A stretch of DNA of 64,000 nt. Origin: Porodaedalea pini. Taxonomy: Eukaryota; Basidiomycota; Agaricomycetes; Hymenochaetales; Hymenochaetaceae. The DNA lies in the NCBI GenBank assembly GCA_002794775.1, contig NBAY01000019.1, positions 434,001 to 498,000 on the forward strand, in the 5' to 3' direction. The notes under the pieces are model-generated. The model had not been told where the DNA came from, did no database searches, and worked only from the letters and a program-made list of their open reading frames with translations. Below, in pieces: positions 43,201 to 54,656 of the stretch (its first letter is position 1; every line of letters begins with the position of its first letter). Position numbers and translations under genes: made by a program.

Positions 43201-45142
43201 GTACTGGAGTTCTTATTCGAGGTCATGGACGTAGCGGTATGTCAGCAGCACAGTCAACATTATCTTACTATGCTGATGTACTGTCTATCCACCAGGGCGA
43301 ACTTCTTTTGGACCGCTTACTTCTCATATGTTCCTCGGTTATTCTGCAGTTCCTCAACATCAACAATGCATGCTCTGTCCTATCGGATGCTTCGCATTTC
43401 AACGCTGGGCAGCTCATCACAAGCGTGCAAGGATACCTTGCGCGCAATATCGAGACTTTGTTGGAGAGTCGTATGCTCGACGATCTTCCTGCACATCTTG
43501 TTCGACAACTGTCGGTATTCATACGGGCGTGCCAGGCTGAGAAGTCTCCAGTCACTCGCTCAGGAAAAATGATCGAGAAAGCGCTAGAGTCTTGGAAAGA
43601 CTGGCTCGTGTTACAAGATATACCACATCCCGTTGCCCCTGGACGTAAGGGTCCTTCGGGGCAGATTCGCCAGTCGCCCAAATTGTCGCCGGTAGCGACT
43701 GGTTCAACAACAAAGCGGAATCGTTACCCCTCTTTCGGGCCAGTTTCGACCTCATATAGTCCTCCTCTAGAGCAGCGTCCCTCACTAACACCTCCGTCCG
43801 TACCTGTCCGCGAGGCAGCAGAAACAGGACTTGACGACATATTCGTAATGGACGACGTACGAGAGGAGATACCGCCGCTTAGCCTCCTTGCTCCGCAAAC
43901 AAACCCGAATGCTAGTAGTTCAAGAGGTCAACTACCGTCGTCACTGGGGACGTTTAGTCCATGGAAGGCTCGCGTATCGCAGCTGTCTTCAAGGTGCCGA
44001 TATTTCCTTTACAATTTAGAGGTTATTCCTAACGACTCCTTAGCAAATTGGATCTACGGACGATCATGGCGGAGGCAGAAGGACAGAGGGCGACATCATC
44101 GCCCTCGACAACTCCGCCAGAGCGACCGCGCATCATCGGTTTTGATGCGCCTGGTTCCGGATCGTCCATATCTGCACTTCGCACTCCGCAGAAAGCAAAT
44201 CCAGTTTCGGGAACTATTCAGTTCAAAGGCTCGCCACAGAGGCTGCCGAAAGCTGGTCTGGCGCTGGGACGCGGACCCTCGCCTGCAATGAGCATGCCTG
44301 CCCTTGCGCGCAAGTCACCCGGAACACCACAAACTATGCCGCCATCAGGCATCAGTCGCGATCTTCGGGACAATCAGGTACCAGGCGGCCGAGCTTCCAC
44401 AACGTTGGCCTCCACTTTAGCTAGCACACAAGCTGGACAAGTGACAAATGGGAAGAGCAAAGTTCCGTTGGGTCCCACGTTTGCACCTACTCGTCAGGCC
44501 ACATCTATCAGTGCGGTCCCAATGGGCCGGCGTGTTTCGTAAGTCCCATACTCTCAGACCTATTGGAAACATCATTACCTACACATTTACAGCGAGGGTT
44601 CTAGTAGAGCTTGGGCAGCTACACCCACTCCCTTCCCTCTTGAGTCGAAGCAGCCTGTCGCCGCGTCGTCCTCAAGTACCCCACCGCTATCATTTCTTGC
44701 GATTCAGCAGCAGCAACGTGACCAAAACTCCAGTCCAGCTCGTACAAAGAAGAGCCTGCTCGAGATACAGGAGGAGGAGCAGGCTCGTGCGGCAGAGGAG
44801 CGGGCTGTCCAGGAAGAGATGGACTTCATGCAATGGTGGGCTGCGGAGGAGGAGCGCATCCGGCGCGAGACCCAGGCACAACCGGGTCCACCTGTGTCTG
44901 GACCTGGTAGTAGAGGCAGAGGTGGTAAGAAGGCAAAAGGCACGAAGAAGAAGGCAGGGCCGCCGTGCAAGGGGCAAGTGTCTACTGATGCTTTTTCTGT
45001 AGGGCAGTTTGGTGAGGAAGGTGGAAAAGGCGGCAAAGCGCGAGATATTGCTGCAGACGGACAGAAGCCTGCCAGATCGAGACGTCCGAAGGCGAAGGCA
45101 AAGATGTCGAATATGGAAAAGCAGCCTATATCTCATTCTTAA
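40233..45142 (+). CDS. ankyrin-RCC1-BTB protein (IBTK / Btb3-like), CUL3 adaptor candidate
   Basis: A single large gene of roughly 1,500 residues. Exon 1 (40233-40600) has ankyrin repeats (DWLGRTVLHLAVSSLDPAAL, WTPMHRALYAGNI). Exon 2 (40650 to about 41508) adds a further ankyrin and RCC1 blades (DLFTWGTNRNAALGVGDGDD, VALGQDHTLALTSPGSVLSW, LFTWGTNSGQLGYD). RCC1 continues past 41563 and 41880 (LCTESGHVYVR). The first BTB domain lies at about 42380-42500 (FFVKVDSSFEFPVHRVVLAA, RSEVLKDVILG) and the second at about 42900-43200 (ALELADARVYCHSTILRARS, PFFSGFFGD). A Ser/Pro-rich tail, a Gln/Glu-rich coiled segment (EIQEEEQARAAEERAVQEEM) and a basic C-terminus close it at 45142. Architecture matches human IBTK and fission yeast Btb3, which bring substrates to CUL3 ubiquitin ligase. 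Several introns in 43100-44600 need transcript support. Confidence 0.9.
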
Positions 45143-45448
45143 TTCATGACATTCTGTGTTTACGAAGAGTCTCTGTGACTGTATCTTTATAGCATTACGT
45201 TGTATGACATAGCCTATGTAGAAACTAGACATACGACGTGTTTTTCTGTTCTGCAGTGGTAGATACAGTATACTAGCAATTTGTGCTTTCCGAATTCCAC
45301 TAGCAAAGTGACAGATACGTGACAATGATGAACTACATGTATACTATACAACCTTTCTACATAGACTGGCTGAGACGCGCTGCCAGTACTAGTGGGCGAG
45401 TCGCTGTGGGAACTTGTGATTGTATCTCCGACGACACGACAATGGCAC
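45143..45448. other. spacer between IBTK-like gene and LINE copy 2
   Basis: Must contain the 3' untranslated region of the ankyrin-RCC1-BTB gene; no coding evidence. Confidence 0.5.
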
Positions 45449-45459
45449 GTGGCACGTCA
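45449..45459. repeat. target-site duplication, LINE copy 2, 3' side
   Basis: GTGGCACGTCA, identical to 51757-51767. It starts in the centre of a CACGTG (45446-45451), as at copy 1. Confidence 0.88.
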
Positions 45460-45613
45460 TTTATAATGCATCTGCTATCTACTTATCAACAGATATCCAA
45501 CCGCTCGGAGACAAACGACACTACAAATAAAAGAAACAGAAAAAAAACGGACGAGGCGCTTGAAGAGTTGTTAGCTAAACTAAGTAGGTGCGATAAAGGG
45601 TTATGTCCTGGGG

Positions 45614-48600
45614 CTAGAAGTGGTATGGGAGAGGAAGTTCTGAAAAAATAGGCATAGCATCGGGAGGACGGCGAAACGAAAAGTAGACAAATTTTAATAA
45701 TAACAGGAAATTGTTAGGACAGAACCAATCAGGGAAGTGAAAAGGTAAGATACGTTGACGAAAAAGGCCGTGGCGGATATGCGCAAAGAAAGGGCAGATA
45801 TTCAAAAGATGGTGGACATCATGTTTGACACAAAGGGGGTCCGGGCAACGAGGTTCGGGGTTACGGATATGCAGATCAAGTGCGTTGAGCAAAATGCTAA
45901 CGGCACATCCATGGACCAGGCGGGATATCCTCTTCTCTGGAGACAGTTTGAGGAATGCACGAAATGATCGACTGGGATATAGGATGAATGAGGATGGTTC
46001 GGCAATCGACCGATGGCCTCGCAAATTGACGAGGCGAGCTTTCCACTCATGAAGGAGCTTGAGTTGGAGCTGCGCATTGAGGTTCAGTAGTGAGTCCGGA
46101 ATGGGCTCACGGATATGGTTGGTTGCGGCGTCTTTAGCCAATTTATCGGCTTTGGAATTGCCCAGGACTCCCCGATGGGAGGGAAGCCACTGGACAGTGA
46201 TATGCGACGCAGGGTGGTGTAGGGCCAGAAATATTCCACATAGTCGACGAAAGAGGATGATGAAGTCCGAATGGTTATTGTCATCGGTGAAGATGAGATT
46301 GGTGCAATTTAGCAAATTGGTGACGATGTGGATGTGCACTGGTGTGGAACATTTAGCGAGAAGAGAAGATATCCAGCGTATGGCTGCGATGAGCGCTTCC
46401 TGCTCTTCGAACAAGATTTTCGAACGAGAGTGCGCTACTGAAGAAAAGACAGCTAGTTCGTGGTGATCGTGCATGATAACGTAACCATGGCCGCCATTGG
46501 CGGAACCTTTATCGTCTGGGATGATGGAGCCATCTGTGAAGATGAAATATTGATAAGGAGGCAGGTGTAAATAAAAAGAATTGAATGAACAAATAGCTTT
46601 CTGGTGTTGGTTGGGCGCTGGAGTTGGGGTGAGTATAAGGTTGGAGTGAACAGGAACAAAAACTGGGTAAGAGGGGGTTTTAGGGATGGAAATGTCTGGA
46701 AGGATTGCGTCACAAAGATAACTGTTTTTGTTGAGTGAATGATTGGAATATGAATAGTAAGAGAGTAAAAAACGTTGGGACAACAAACGAATAAAAAGAT
46801 CGAGTGGGGGATCGAAAGAACCGATTCTGCAATAGATGGATGTATTGAGTGATGGGTAATAGAATGGAGAAAACGATTCTGAATGGGTTGCAAGAGAGAT
46901 GGGATATAGTTGGATTCCGGGAAAAGGACTGCGCCGTAAATCGCCACAGAGCGAATGAGGCCAAAATATAAAAGTCACGCGTATTGGAAGTATGCGCCAT
47001 TGGAAGAGTTAAAAAGAAACGAACATTGGTGTAGAGTAGAAAGCGCCTTATTAGCGTGAGCTTGAAAGTGGAGTTTAGGCGATAGGTCGAATGAAAAAAT
47101 GACCCCAAGCCATGTCAGGTGTTGAGAAGGCGGAATAGTAAGATTGCCCGGAAGAGAAAGGGACGGAGAAGACGATTGCGATGGATTGTTTATGAAAGAC
47201 CGGAAGTGAAAGCGGGCAATTTTAGGACGAGGAATAATGTGTAAAAGTTCGATGGCATTGGGATCAATTGATAAACCAATCGCCTGGAATTGGGAAGACA
47301 GAAAGGAAAACTGGTTACACAGCCGTACCAGATTAGTCTGGAGGCTGAGGGACCGGGCAGAAAGGAGATGGTCGTCCATATAAGCAAATAAAGGGCGATG
47401 TGTGCCGAAACGATTGTAATAAGAAAAGATGACATCAGCCGAAGCAAAGATTGAAATGAGAGGAGATAGAGGTGAACCCTGAGGGACACTGCGATTGGGT
47501 TTTATGAAAGGTTGAGAAAAGAAATTTTTGAAATGTAATGAAATTGGGCGGTCAGTAAGCCAGGTGGCCAAGACGCAGATGAAGTTGGGGTGGACATTAG
47601 AGCGAATGAGTTTGTTAAGAAGAAGGGAATGAGAGATATTATCAAAGAAACCCTGAATATCCACGGTCAAAATTGATGTGATGTAAAAGTGATGGCGTCG
47701 ATGGACACCAGTCCCGGCGTCCTCACCGGGCATAATAAACGGATTGGAAAGAATGAAAGATAATAGTTCGTAACATGCCATAAGGGATGAACGGTGTTTC
47801 TGGCACCCATGTTGGGAATCAGGAAGAAGGTTATTTGTTTCAAAGAATGGCTGAAGGAAATTAAAGAGAACACGTTCAAAAAGTTTTCCGATTGAGTCCA
47901 CCAACGTGATGGGTCAGAAAGCCCTAGGCACCGAAAAATCAGTGCGTTTGGGCTTGGGAATGAAAGTCACAAGGGACGTCTTGAAAGGAATAGGAAAATG
48001 GCCTAATTCAAGGCACTTAGAAAAAAGATCAGCAAAAAATTGTCCCTGGTGTTCTACCAGCAACGCGAGGTGTTGATACGAGATGTGGTTGTTACCAGGG
48101 CTCGTCTCTTTATCAACTCCACGGAGGGCGTTGAGCACGTCGTTCGTTGAGATCTTTGGGCTATCTGCTAGTGCCGGTAGTTGCACTGGTTCTGGCTGTG
48201 ACGATAGGGGCGGAAAGAATGTGTTGCGAAACAATGAGGCTTTATCGTCCTCGGTTGTCGAGAAGGATCCGTTAGGCATCCTGAGGGCACCAATAGGGGC
48301 ACGTCGGCGTGAGACGCCTGTAAACTGTTGCTGCCAGATAGTGTGCTGGTCGGAGCATTGAAGGCGAGCTCCATAAAAGGCGGATTTGGCTCTGGACAAT
48401 TCGACGTCCAGCAGGTGTTTAGATTCCGCCGAAGGGTTACAGCAGTGTTCCCGGTAGAGTTTAGAACAAGTTTCGGACCACCAGGTGTTGGGGCCGAAGT
48501 ACGTGTGAGGTTTGCACCTGCGGAGAAACACCTTGGCGAAAGAAGAAAAGGAGTCTTGAAAAGAAAAGAGTAAATCGTCCAGCGACTTCGTCGAATGAAT

Positions 48601-49440
48601 GTTTTGAAGGTCGAAGGAAAAGAGTTTGGAGGCGCAGAATTCGGAAACAAAAGTTGGTAAGTCGCGGGAATGAATGGAACGAAGAGGAGGTTGGGGGGGA
48701 GAAGCGAGGAAGTTTAGATTAAAGGAAAATGAAAGCAGATAGTGGTCTGATGAAGTGGTAAAAGAGGGGTCGGAAATAATAATGGACTCAGAAATTTGAG
48801 AAGAAAAATCGTCTGATGAAAGAACGAGATCAATGATGGAATGACAATTATTAGAACGGTTATAGTAGGTTGATTGGCCTGGTGGGTTGCAAACAGTAAG
48901 GCCGGCCTCACTGATCCAGTCGGTGAGGACCTGGGAATGAGAGAAATCATAGGATCGTGCGGGGAGTGACCATAAAGCAGAATGACGGTTGAAGTCCCCC
49001 ACGAAAATATTAGAGATGGTATCTAAAAGGGGTAGGTTGGATTCAAACTCGTGCTGGGAGGGAGAGTTGTAAATGTTCCATAAAAACAGAGGAGTGGGGA
49101 GATCTTGGGAAATCGAGATAACTGAAATGTTAGGTGAAGGATTGGGGGTTTGGTATAGGGAAACTCGGTGGACAAGACGGGAATGAACATAAGTACAGCA
49201 CCTAGGTTTGCCGGTAGCTGGGGGAAGAAAAGCGGTATAAGGAGCGTAGTTACGAGAGTCGAACGCACGACCCCCTGCGGGATCAGATTTGGAAGGAAGA
49301 ACCCTTTGAATAACAGGGATTTCTTGGAGACAGACAATGTCAGGGGCTAGATGGATGGATGAAAAGGAGCGGAAAAGAAAGTCAAATGAAGGTGCTGAAT
49401 TGTGAATGTTAAGGGAAAGAACGGATATTGTCACAGACAT
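45614..49440 (-). pseudogene. LINE copy 2 ORF2: endonuclease / RT / RNase H, two TGA stops and one frameshift
   Basis: ATG 49440 opens MSVTISVLSLNIHNSAPSF. The endonuclease shows CLQEIP, FVGDFNRHSALWS and TSSDHYLLSFSF (about 49300-48720). The RT shows NNHISYQHL, KTSLVTFIPKPKR, NRSVPQGSPLSPLISIFASA and the YMDD box AYMDDHL (about 47380). The RNase H keeps FTDGS, EQEALIAAI and SKADKLA, but VTNLLNC replaces copy 1's VSDSLNC, so the third catalytic Asp is Asn. Breaks: TGA at about 47914 (VPRAF-stop-PITLVDSIGK), TGA at about 46970 (YFQYA-stop-LLYFGL), and a frameshift near 46810-46830. About 1,275 codons in all. Confidence 0.92.
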
Positions 49441-49446
49441 AGAAAA

Positions 49447-51684
49447 TTAGTAAGGGGAACAATAGTTACGACGAGTGGGGCAGTCCAAAGACCGGGCACT
49501 GTGATTACCATGGCAGTTGATGCACAAAGCGAAGTGCTCGCACTGGAGGTTATTAGCCGCTGTGCATGGTGCGCATTTGGCGACATGTACTGTGGTACGG
49601 TGAGGTTCAGAACAGATAGCACAACGTGCTACTGATCGACACTTGGAAGCGGGATGCCCTAATCGATGGCAGTTGTCGCATTGGTTGATTGTCGGGCAGG
49701 CTTTCATCTCTTCGAGATGACGGATGACACCAAAAACGGGGACCGAACGGTTGCCGTGTAGGAAGAAGTGATTGAAGGAAAGACGGTCGGGGTCTTTCAT
49801 GACGACTGAGACGTTGCAAAAGTCGCGCTCATTTAGTCATTCTGGGGACGACATGAATCTAGGTGGGAACATGAACTCTCGCCCTTCAAACTGGGGTAGA
49901 GCTGAAATTTCATTGATGAGGTCTGACTCGCTATAGATTAGTTTGGACTCCCTGTCGTAGACAGGAACCCCAGGAATGACCATCTTGAACTGCGGGGACA
50001 GAATAAAAGGTTTCGCCCCGCTGATGTTGAGGATGTGGCTAAGCTGGGAAGCGAGGGAAGAATAATTAGCATCGAAATCCACTCGAATGTTGGTGAAGGA
50101 AATCAGAAGGTTGCTGTTTGAGGTATATTTGACATTCAGCACCACCAAATGTTTGAAAAGTGGGTTGCCTTTGAGGCCAGCCCTCACCGCATTTTTGACG
50201 GATTGTGTAAGTGGGCGAACAGCGAGGTCCCCTGGCAGGGAGAAGTAAACTCGCTTAATATTGGACGAATGAATGTTAACTGATCCGTTAGACCGGTTGA
50301 CCGGTACTGTTGAGATTTCCCCATCAGGGTTCTCGACAGTGGGGCGTAAAACTTTGGTGGGCGTTGTCTTAGGTTTTTTCTGAACTGCTTTCGCGTAGGT
50401 AACTGTGGTAAAGCCATCCCTGTCGGTTCTGACGGATTCGACCTTCGGGTGATAGATAGTTGTGCCGCCCGGTCTGGGGGTGTTATGAGCTGAATGAGCA
50501 TAGCCGTCGGGCGCGTAAATAATGCCTTCGGAGCTCATGCGATAACCTGAGCCTGGGACACGCGTATTGGCGATAGCAGCGGCATATTCGGTCCTCCCGT
50601 TCTTAGGGGTTTGGACACATTGTTTGATGATGGGAGGGTCGGGAGGGAACCGGTTGTCGTGGATAAAGCGAGTGCCTATGGGATCGGGAAGAAATTTGAC
50701 CTGTAGTTTGTTAGTCGATGAAGACGGTTTGACAGATGCTGAAGAAGGAGACGAGCGAGAAAGCTGTTTTTCAAGATTATTAGTTTTGTCAACAAGGGAG
50801 GAAACGAGAGAAGTAAGAGACTGGATAGAGCGGGACATAGAAGACATATTGTCAGAAATATGTTGTTCGCGTATAGCTTGTGCTGAAACGTGAACATCGT
50901 CAAAAACATGTTTGAAGTCAGGTGAATGGATTCGATATGAAGAGTGGAAGGCCTGGAGCGCTTCGTTCGCCTTGTTTTCCTTGATGGTTTTGTCGTCGAA
51001 ACAATGTGATTTGCTGACCCAAGAGACGAGGTTGGAGGCCACATCCGCAAGGGCCTTGCCGGCACGAATCGGGTTGTCCTGCCAAGGTGTAGGAGAAGTC
51101 CAGGACGGCTGAGTAATAAGCGTTGTTAGACGATCGATGGTTTCCTTAGTCAGGTGCGTGAAAGAGGCGGAAACACGCTCGGCAACTTGCGGGTCCTTGT
51201 ATTCCGAGATTGACGTGTCGTCCATATCATTATCGATCTGAGGGGCTTGACCCGTACTGGGGACATAGAGGTCGTCGGCCTCCATGTTGACGATATCGTC
51301 GATACGTGCGGGAGGCTGTAAGGCATGGTGTTCTTCCTCCGAATTAGATCGTTTGAGAGAAGACTGTGATTCGATAATGGGGGTGGGGGGAAGGTCCCCT
51401 TGTTTACGCAGGGCGGCTGCATGAGTGTCCGCTTTGACATCGGGGGACCAGTTGGCACGATTCTTCGCTACAGCTTCGCAGACAGCATCGTTGTGGTTAA
51501 AGGTCTTATCGCGACCACAAACGATGCAAAGCAAGTCTTTGCCACTAACACAGCTGCGACTGTGATAGGGGAGATCCGATTTACACTCCTCACACTTGGT
51601 GGGGTCCTTGGGATTGGCAAGGGAATGAGACGACTTTGTTTTATGAAGAGAGGATTTAGCTCTGGTCAGCATTTTGCTGTCCAT
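49447..51684 (-). pseudogene. LINE copy 2 ORF1: zinc-knuckle nucleic-acid-binding protein, one TGA stop
   Basis: ATG 51684 opens MDSKMLTRAKSSLHKTKSS. It has an N-terminal Cys cluster (CEECKSDLPYHSRSC, CIVCGRDK), a long helical middle part and a region with ILNISGAKPFILSPQFKMVI, then PPRFMSSPE followed by TGA (about 49840). The frame continues (LNERDFCNVSVV) into three knuckles: CDNCHRLGHPASKC, CAICSEPHRTTVH and CINCHGNHSARSLDC, ending at TAA 49447. Length is about 745 codons counting the TGA. The ORF2 ATG follows after only 6 nt, in the same frame, so ORF2 could be translated by reinitiation or read-through. Confidence 0.9.
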
Positions 51685-51756
51685 AGCGGAGAGGAAAAAA
51701 GGCGAGTTGACTGCAAGATTCCCACGATCTAGATGGTGATGGTAGGAGTTCAAGAA

Positions 51757-51767
51757 GTGGCACGTCA
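51757..51767. repeat. target-site duplication, LINE copy 2, 5' side
   Basis: GTGGCACGTCA, identical to 45449-45459. Confidence 0.88.
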
Positions 51768-51771
51768 GTCA

Positions 51772-51799
51772 TTCAAGGTTCATGACTATGAACCTTGAA
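51772..51799. repeat. perfect 12 bp hairpin next to LINE copy 2
   Basis: TTCAAGGTTCAT (51772-51783), loop GACT, ATGAACCTTGAA (51788-51799). It lies 5 bp outside the LINE duplication and so predates or is independent of the insertion. Confidence 0.85.
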
Positions 51800-52104
51800 G
51801 GGCTGATACGTACACCACCTCTTTCTGTTTCAGCGTATTGGTCAGTGTGTCGACGTCTTCAGCTCTACAAGCCCCATTCGCAGTTATCTTCGTGACCTAT
51901 GAGATCAAACGCACTTCATTCGAGTTGGCAAAACTTATCCTTTTTAATCAATCCATTACTGAACAAAAGCCCAGAGTATAAGGCGAGTATCGCGCATGGA
52001 AGCATCACTGCTATCAGAGATACAGCAGGGGTAAATACCACAAGGTACTCTGTAAGAGCGGTAAGGCGGTAAGCGCAGTGTAAGCAACAGACAACCGGAG
52101 AGCG

Positions 52105-52260
52105 TCTAAGTGATCAGAGATCAGGATACTTCAGTATAACACTCTGTATAAGATAAATACCTAAGTGATCAGAGATCACTATACAAAAGAGGTAAGCGAC
52201 TGTGAAGTGAAGAGTAGAGTACTACTTACGGATACTTCAGTATAACACTCTGAAGTATCC
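52105..52260. repeat. interspersed short repeats and 11 bp hairpin
   Basis: CTAAGTGATCAGAGATCA occurs twice (near 52107 and 52162), and GGATACTTCAGTATAACACT occurs twice (near 52127 and at 52230-52249). The second copy of the latter is followed by CTGAAGTATCC, making an 11 bp hairpin (52230-52240 with 52250-52260, loop of 9). Such a cluster upstream of a decayed gene may be a remnant of its promoter or of a small element. Confidence 0.75.
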
Positions 52261-52526
52261 AGCTACAGGAGTTGGGGTTTATATAGACTACAGAGAGGAT
52301 GGTGTCATATGGTGCGATGGTCATGTTACATCAGAATGAGTCATGGATGCGCAATATTTGTACAGAGAACAATAATGAAGTGATGGCATCACATGAGTCA
52401 AGAATGAGCAAAAGCGAATCATAATAACGCGAGATTCCGACAACTGCTCTCCCAAGTATACTCAAAGATGCAATCTCCACATCTATCAGTTCTAGAAGAA
52501 CGTCAACCGTGCAATCATCGAACTAG

Positions 52527-52534
52527 TATATAAG
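52527..52534 (+). promoter_or_regulatory. TATA box of the O-methyltransferase pseudogene
   Basis: TATATAAG lies about 40 bp upstream of the ATG at 52572, the usual fungal distance. The core promoter has survived although the gene is broken. Confidence 0.5.
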
Positions 52535-52571
52535 AGCACCAGACTCGTCCAGAGTCTCACTCAAACTCAAC

Positions 52572-54166
52572 ATGGCTGCCGACCTGAAAGCTCTCCGCGA
52601 CATAATCTCATACTCTGTCGACAAAATCGTCGATGTTTGTGCTGTAACAGGGAAGGAATTTCCTTCTCTTGACCAGCCAATCCAGTTCTCCGAATTCACC
52701 CCCGACGGTGTTTGCAACCATCCTCAGGTCTCGGAGGCGATTGGCCTCGCCGTTGCTGCCGCTTTCCAGCTCATTCAGACAATTCAGCCTTCCCCTGTCA
52801 CGCTCACTATGTCTGCTTTCAGGGTGAGTATTGGTTTAATTCACTTTATGTCTAACTCCTGGTGGCAAGCGAACGCCCGTCTCGGATGTAGCACACTTTG
52901 CCTGTAGCTCTCGGAATTGCGGAAAGGGCGAATGTCGCGGAAATCATCAGGTCTGCGGGACCAAAGGCAAGTGTTTTACTTTCACTGCTATATGTTAGAT
53001 CAGCTTCATAATCGTTCTAATATCACCTAGGGAATGCATGTTAAGGACATCGCGTCTAAGAACAATATTGACCCAAAGAAGCTTGGTGAGTATATTGCAG
53101 CAGATAATGTGGTGCTCTTCGACGATTGAGACACCACTGTAACTCGTGTCCTCCGCTTCCTCTCCACGAACCACTGGTTCAAGGAAGTCGTCCCCGACGT
53201 CTTTGTGACCAATCTGCTGTCTTCACTTCTCGACACTGGCAAAGAGCTGACTGGTGATTTGTCAGTCTTCTGAGGCATTATAACTTGCACTATCATTCTA
53301 CTAACTGGATTAACTCAACGCATTGACCAAACACAAAGATTCTCCAGGACTGGCAGCTATTGCTGGATATGGGTGCGCCTCTTGCCATAATTGCTGATGC
53401 ACCTCCCTAAGCCTATACTGTGCAGTGCCGATGAAGTCATCAAATCGACCGCACAATTCCAGGAAGTTCTGTTCGACCCGGAAACAGCATTCTCCGAAGA
53501 ACTCATTGAAACGGGCTTCCAACGTGCTTTAGGTACGAAACTCGATCAATGGACATATTATGATACTCCCGAGGGACAGTACCGCGGAATTCGCTTCGCC
53601 GCCTCGATGTCGGCAGCCTCCAAACTCCATCCGCCGCAGGCTGTTTTGTCCGGTGCGAACGTTTCAAATCCTTCAACCCACCGTGAGCTGACTCCTTGAA
53701 GGCTTTGATTGGGCTTTTGTGCCCAAGAATGGTCTAGTCGTTGACGTCGGAGGTGGTGCCGGCCACGTTGGTCTTGAAATTGCAAAGGCTTTCCCGGGAC
53801 TGAATGTTGCCATCGAAGATCGTCCGGTGACTCTCGAGAATGCAAAAACCATAAGAGGAAGCTCCGAAGCCTCCGAAGCCGCTCTTGCCTAATATGGGAG
53901 GAGCGAACTTGCTGGCATACGAGGTCGATATGGTGGTCCGTATTCCCTTCCTTTCCTTTCTCTCTAGTGGAACTAAAGATGAGCTGCTCACAACATTCAT
54001 TGTTTCGGGCCATCTCCCTTAGATCCTCTCTTGTCTGAACTCGGGCGAACGGACCAGCGATGGATTTGCCAGCATTATCGAGGCTGGAGGCTGGAAGCTG
54101 ATTGAGATTCGCAAGAACCCGGCGAGTAAGATATGGTGGCCGAGTCTGATCTGTGTGCCTGCTTAG
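52572..54166 (+). pseudogene. SAM-dependent O-methyltransferase, catalytic core deleted
   Basis: Class I plant/fungal-type O-methyltransferase, a family that often tailors secondary metabolites. From ATG 52572: LTMSAFR after an N-terminal helix region, ALGIAERANVAEIIRSAGPK (about 52900), GMHVKDIASKNNIDPKKLG, RVLRFLSTNHWFKEVVPDVF (winged-helix dimerisation part), DPETAFSEELIETGFQRAL, FDWAFVPKNGLVVDVGGGAG (SAM motif I, about 53720) and FPGLNVAIEDRPVTLENAK. It then jumps to PNMGGANLLAYEVDM and ends EAGGWKLIEIRKNPASKIWW at 54166. About 100 residues between those points are missing, including the HDW catalytic His. A stop (EAALA-stop, about 53890) and degraded splice sites near 53090-53140 confirm decay. 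Confidence 0.82.
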
Positions 54167-54656
54167 ACTTGCAACTTCACTGTTGAGCGCGTCCTGTACG
54201 AAATATTGCAGAATTTAAATATATGTGAAACGCCTCTCCCTAAGAGATTGAAAAGTAGTGAACTGGCAAGGTGACGGAAGGATCTGTTGTCTCTACAACC
54301 ATCGTTTTGCTACCATACGCAGTCGTTGTTTCACATCTTCCTTTCCTACGCTTGAAGATGTTGAAGCCACGGAAAGGTTGACGCTTTTCGCGCTCCGAAT
54401 GACTGAAATTCAAGAACGCCGATGTTGAGTGCCGTCTTCCTTATTAAGTCCACATCGAAAGAACAAAGATCTCTCGGCCCACGAGCAATCAGGTCTCAAC
54501 TGTCGATTTATTTGTAGCCGTTTGATGCTATGCAAGCAAGTCCCATTCACAAACAAGTCAGATCAGCCCATTGACTCGTGTTATTAGGGTACACGCGTAA
54601 ATCATTCTTCGAGTCATCGTGAACACCTTCAACGCCAAAGAAGGACCACTCATCTC
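54167..54656. other. intergenic between pseudogene and Argonaute B
   Basis: No coding frame recognised; it holds the 3' side of Argonaute B (minus strand). Confidence 0.4.

Larger units (their letters stand above)
45460..51756 (-). mobile_element. Tad-like non-LTR retrotransposon, copy 2 (full length, CpG-mutated)
   Basis: About 6.30 kb with the same termini as copy 1 (5' CTTCTTGA, 3' ATTATAAA in element orientation) and an 11 bp target duplication. ORF1 and ORF2 are much longer than in copy 1 and are closed mainly by TGA codons where copy 1 has arginine, plus one frameshift. It is therefore closer to full coding potential but still dead. It lies about 300 bp past the ankyrin-RCC1-BTB gene, and its 5' end faces the O-methyltransferase pseudogene. 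Confidence 0.94.
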
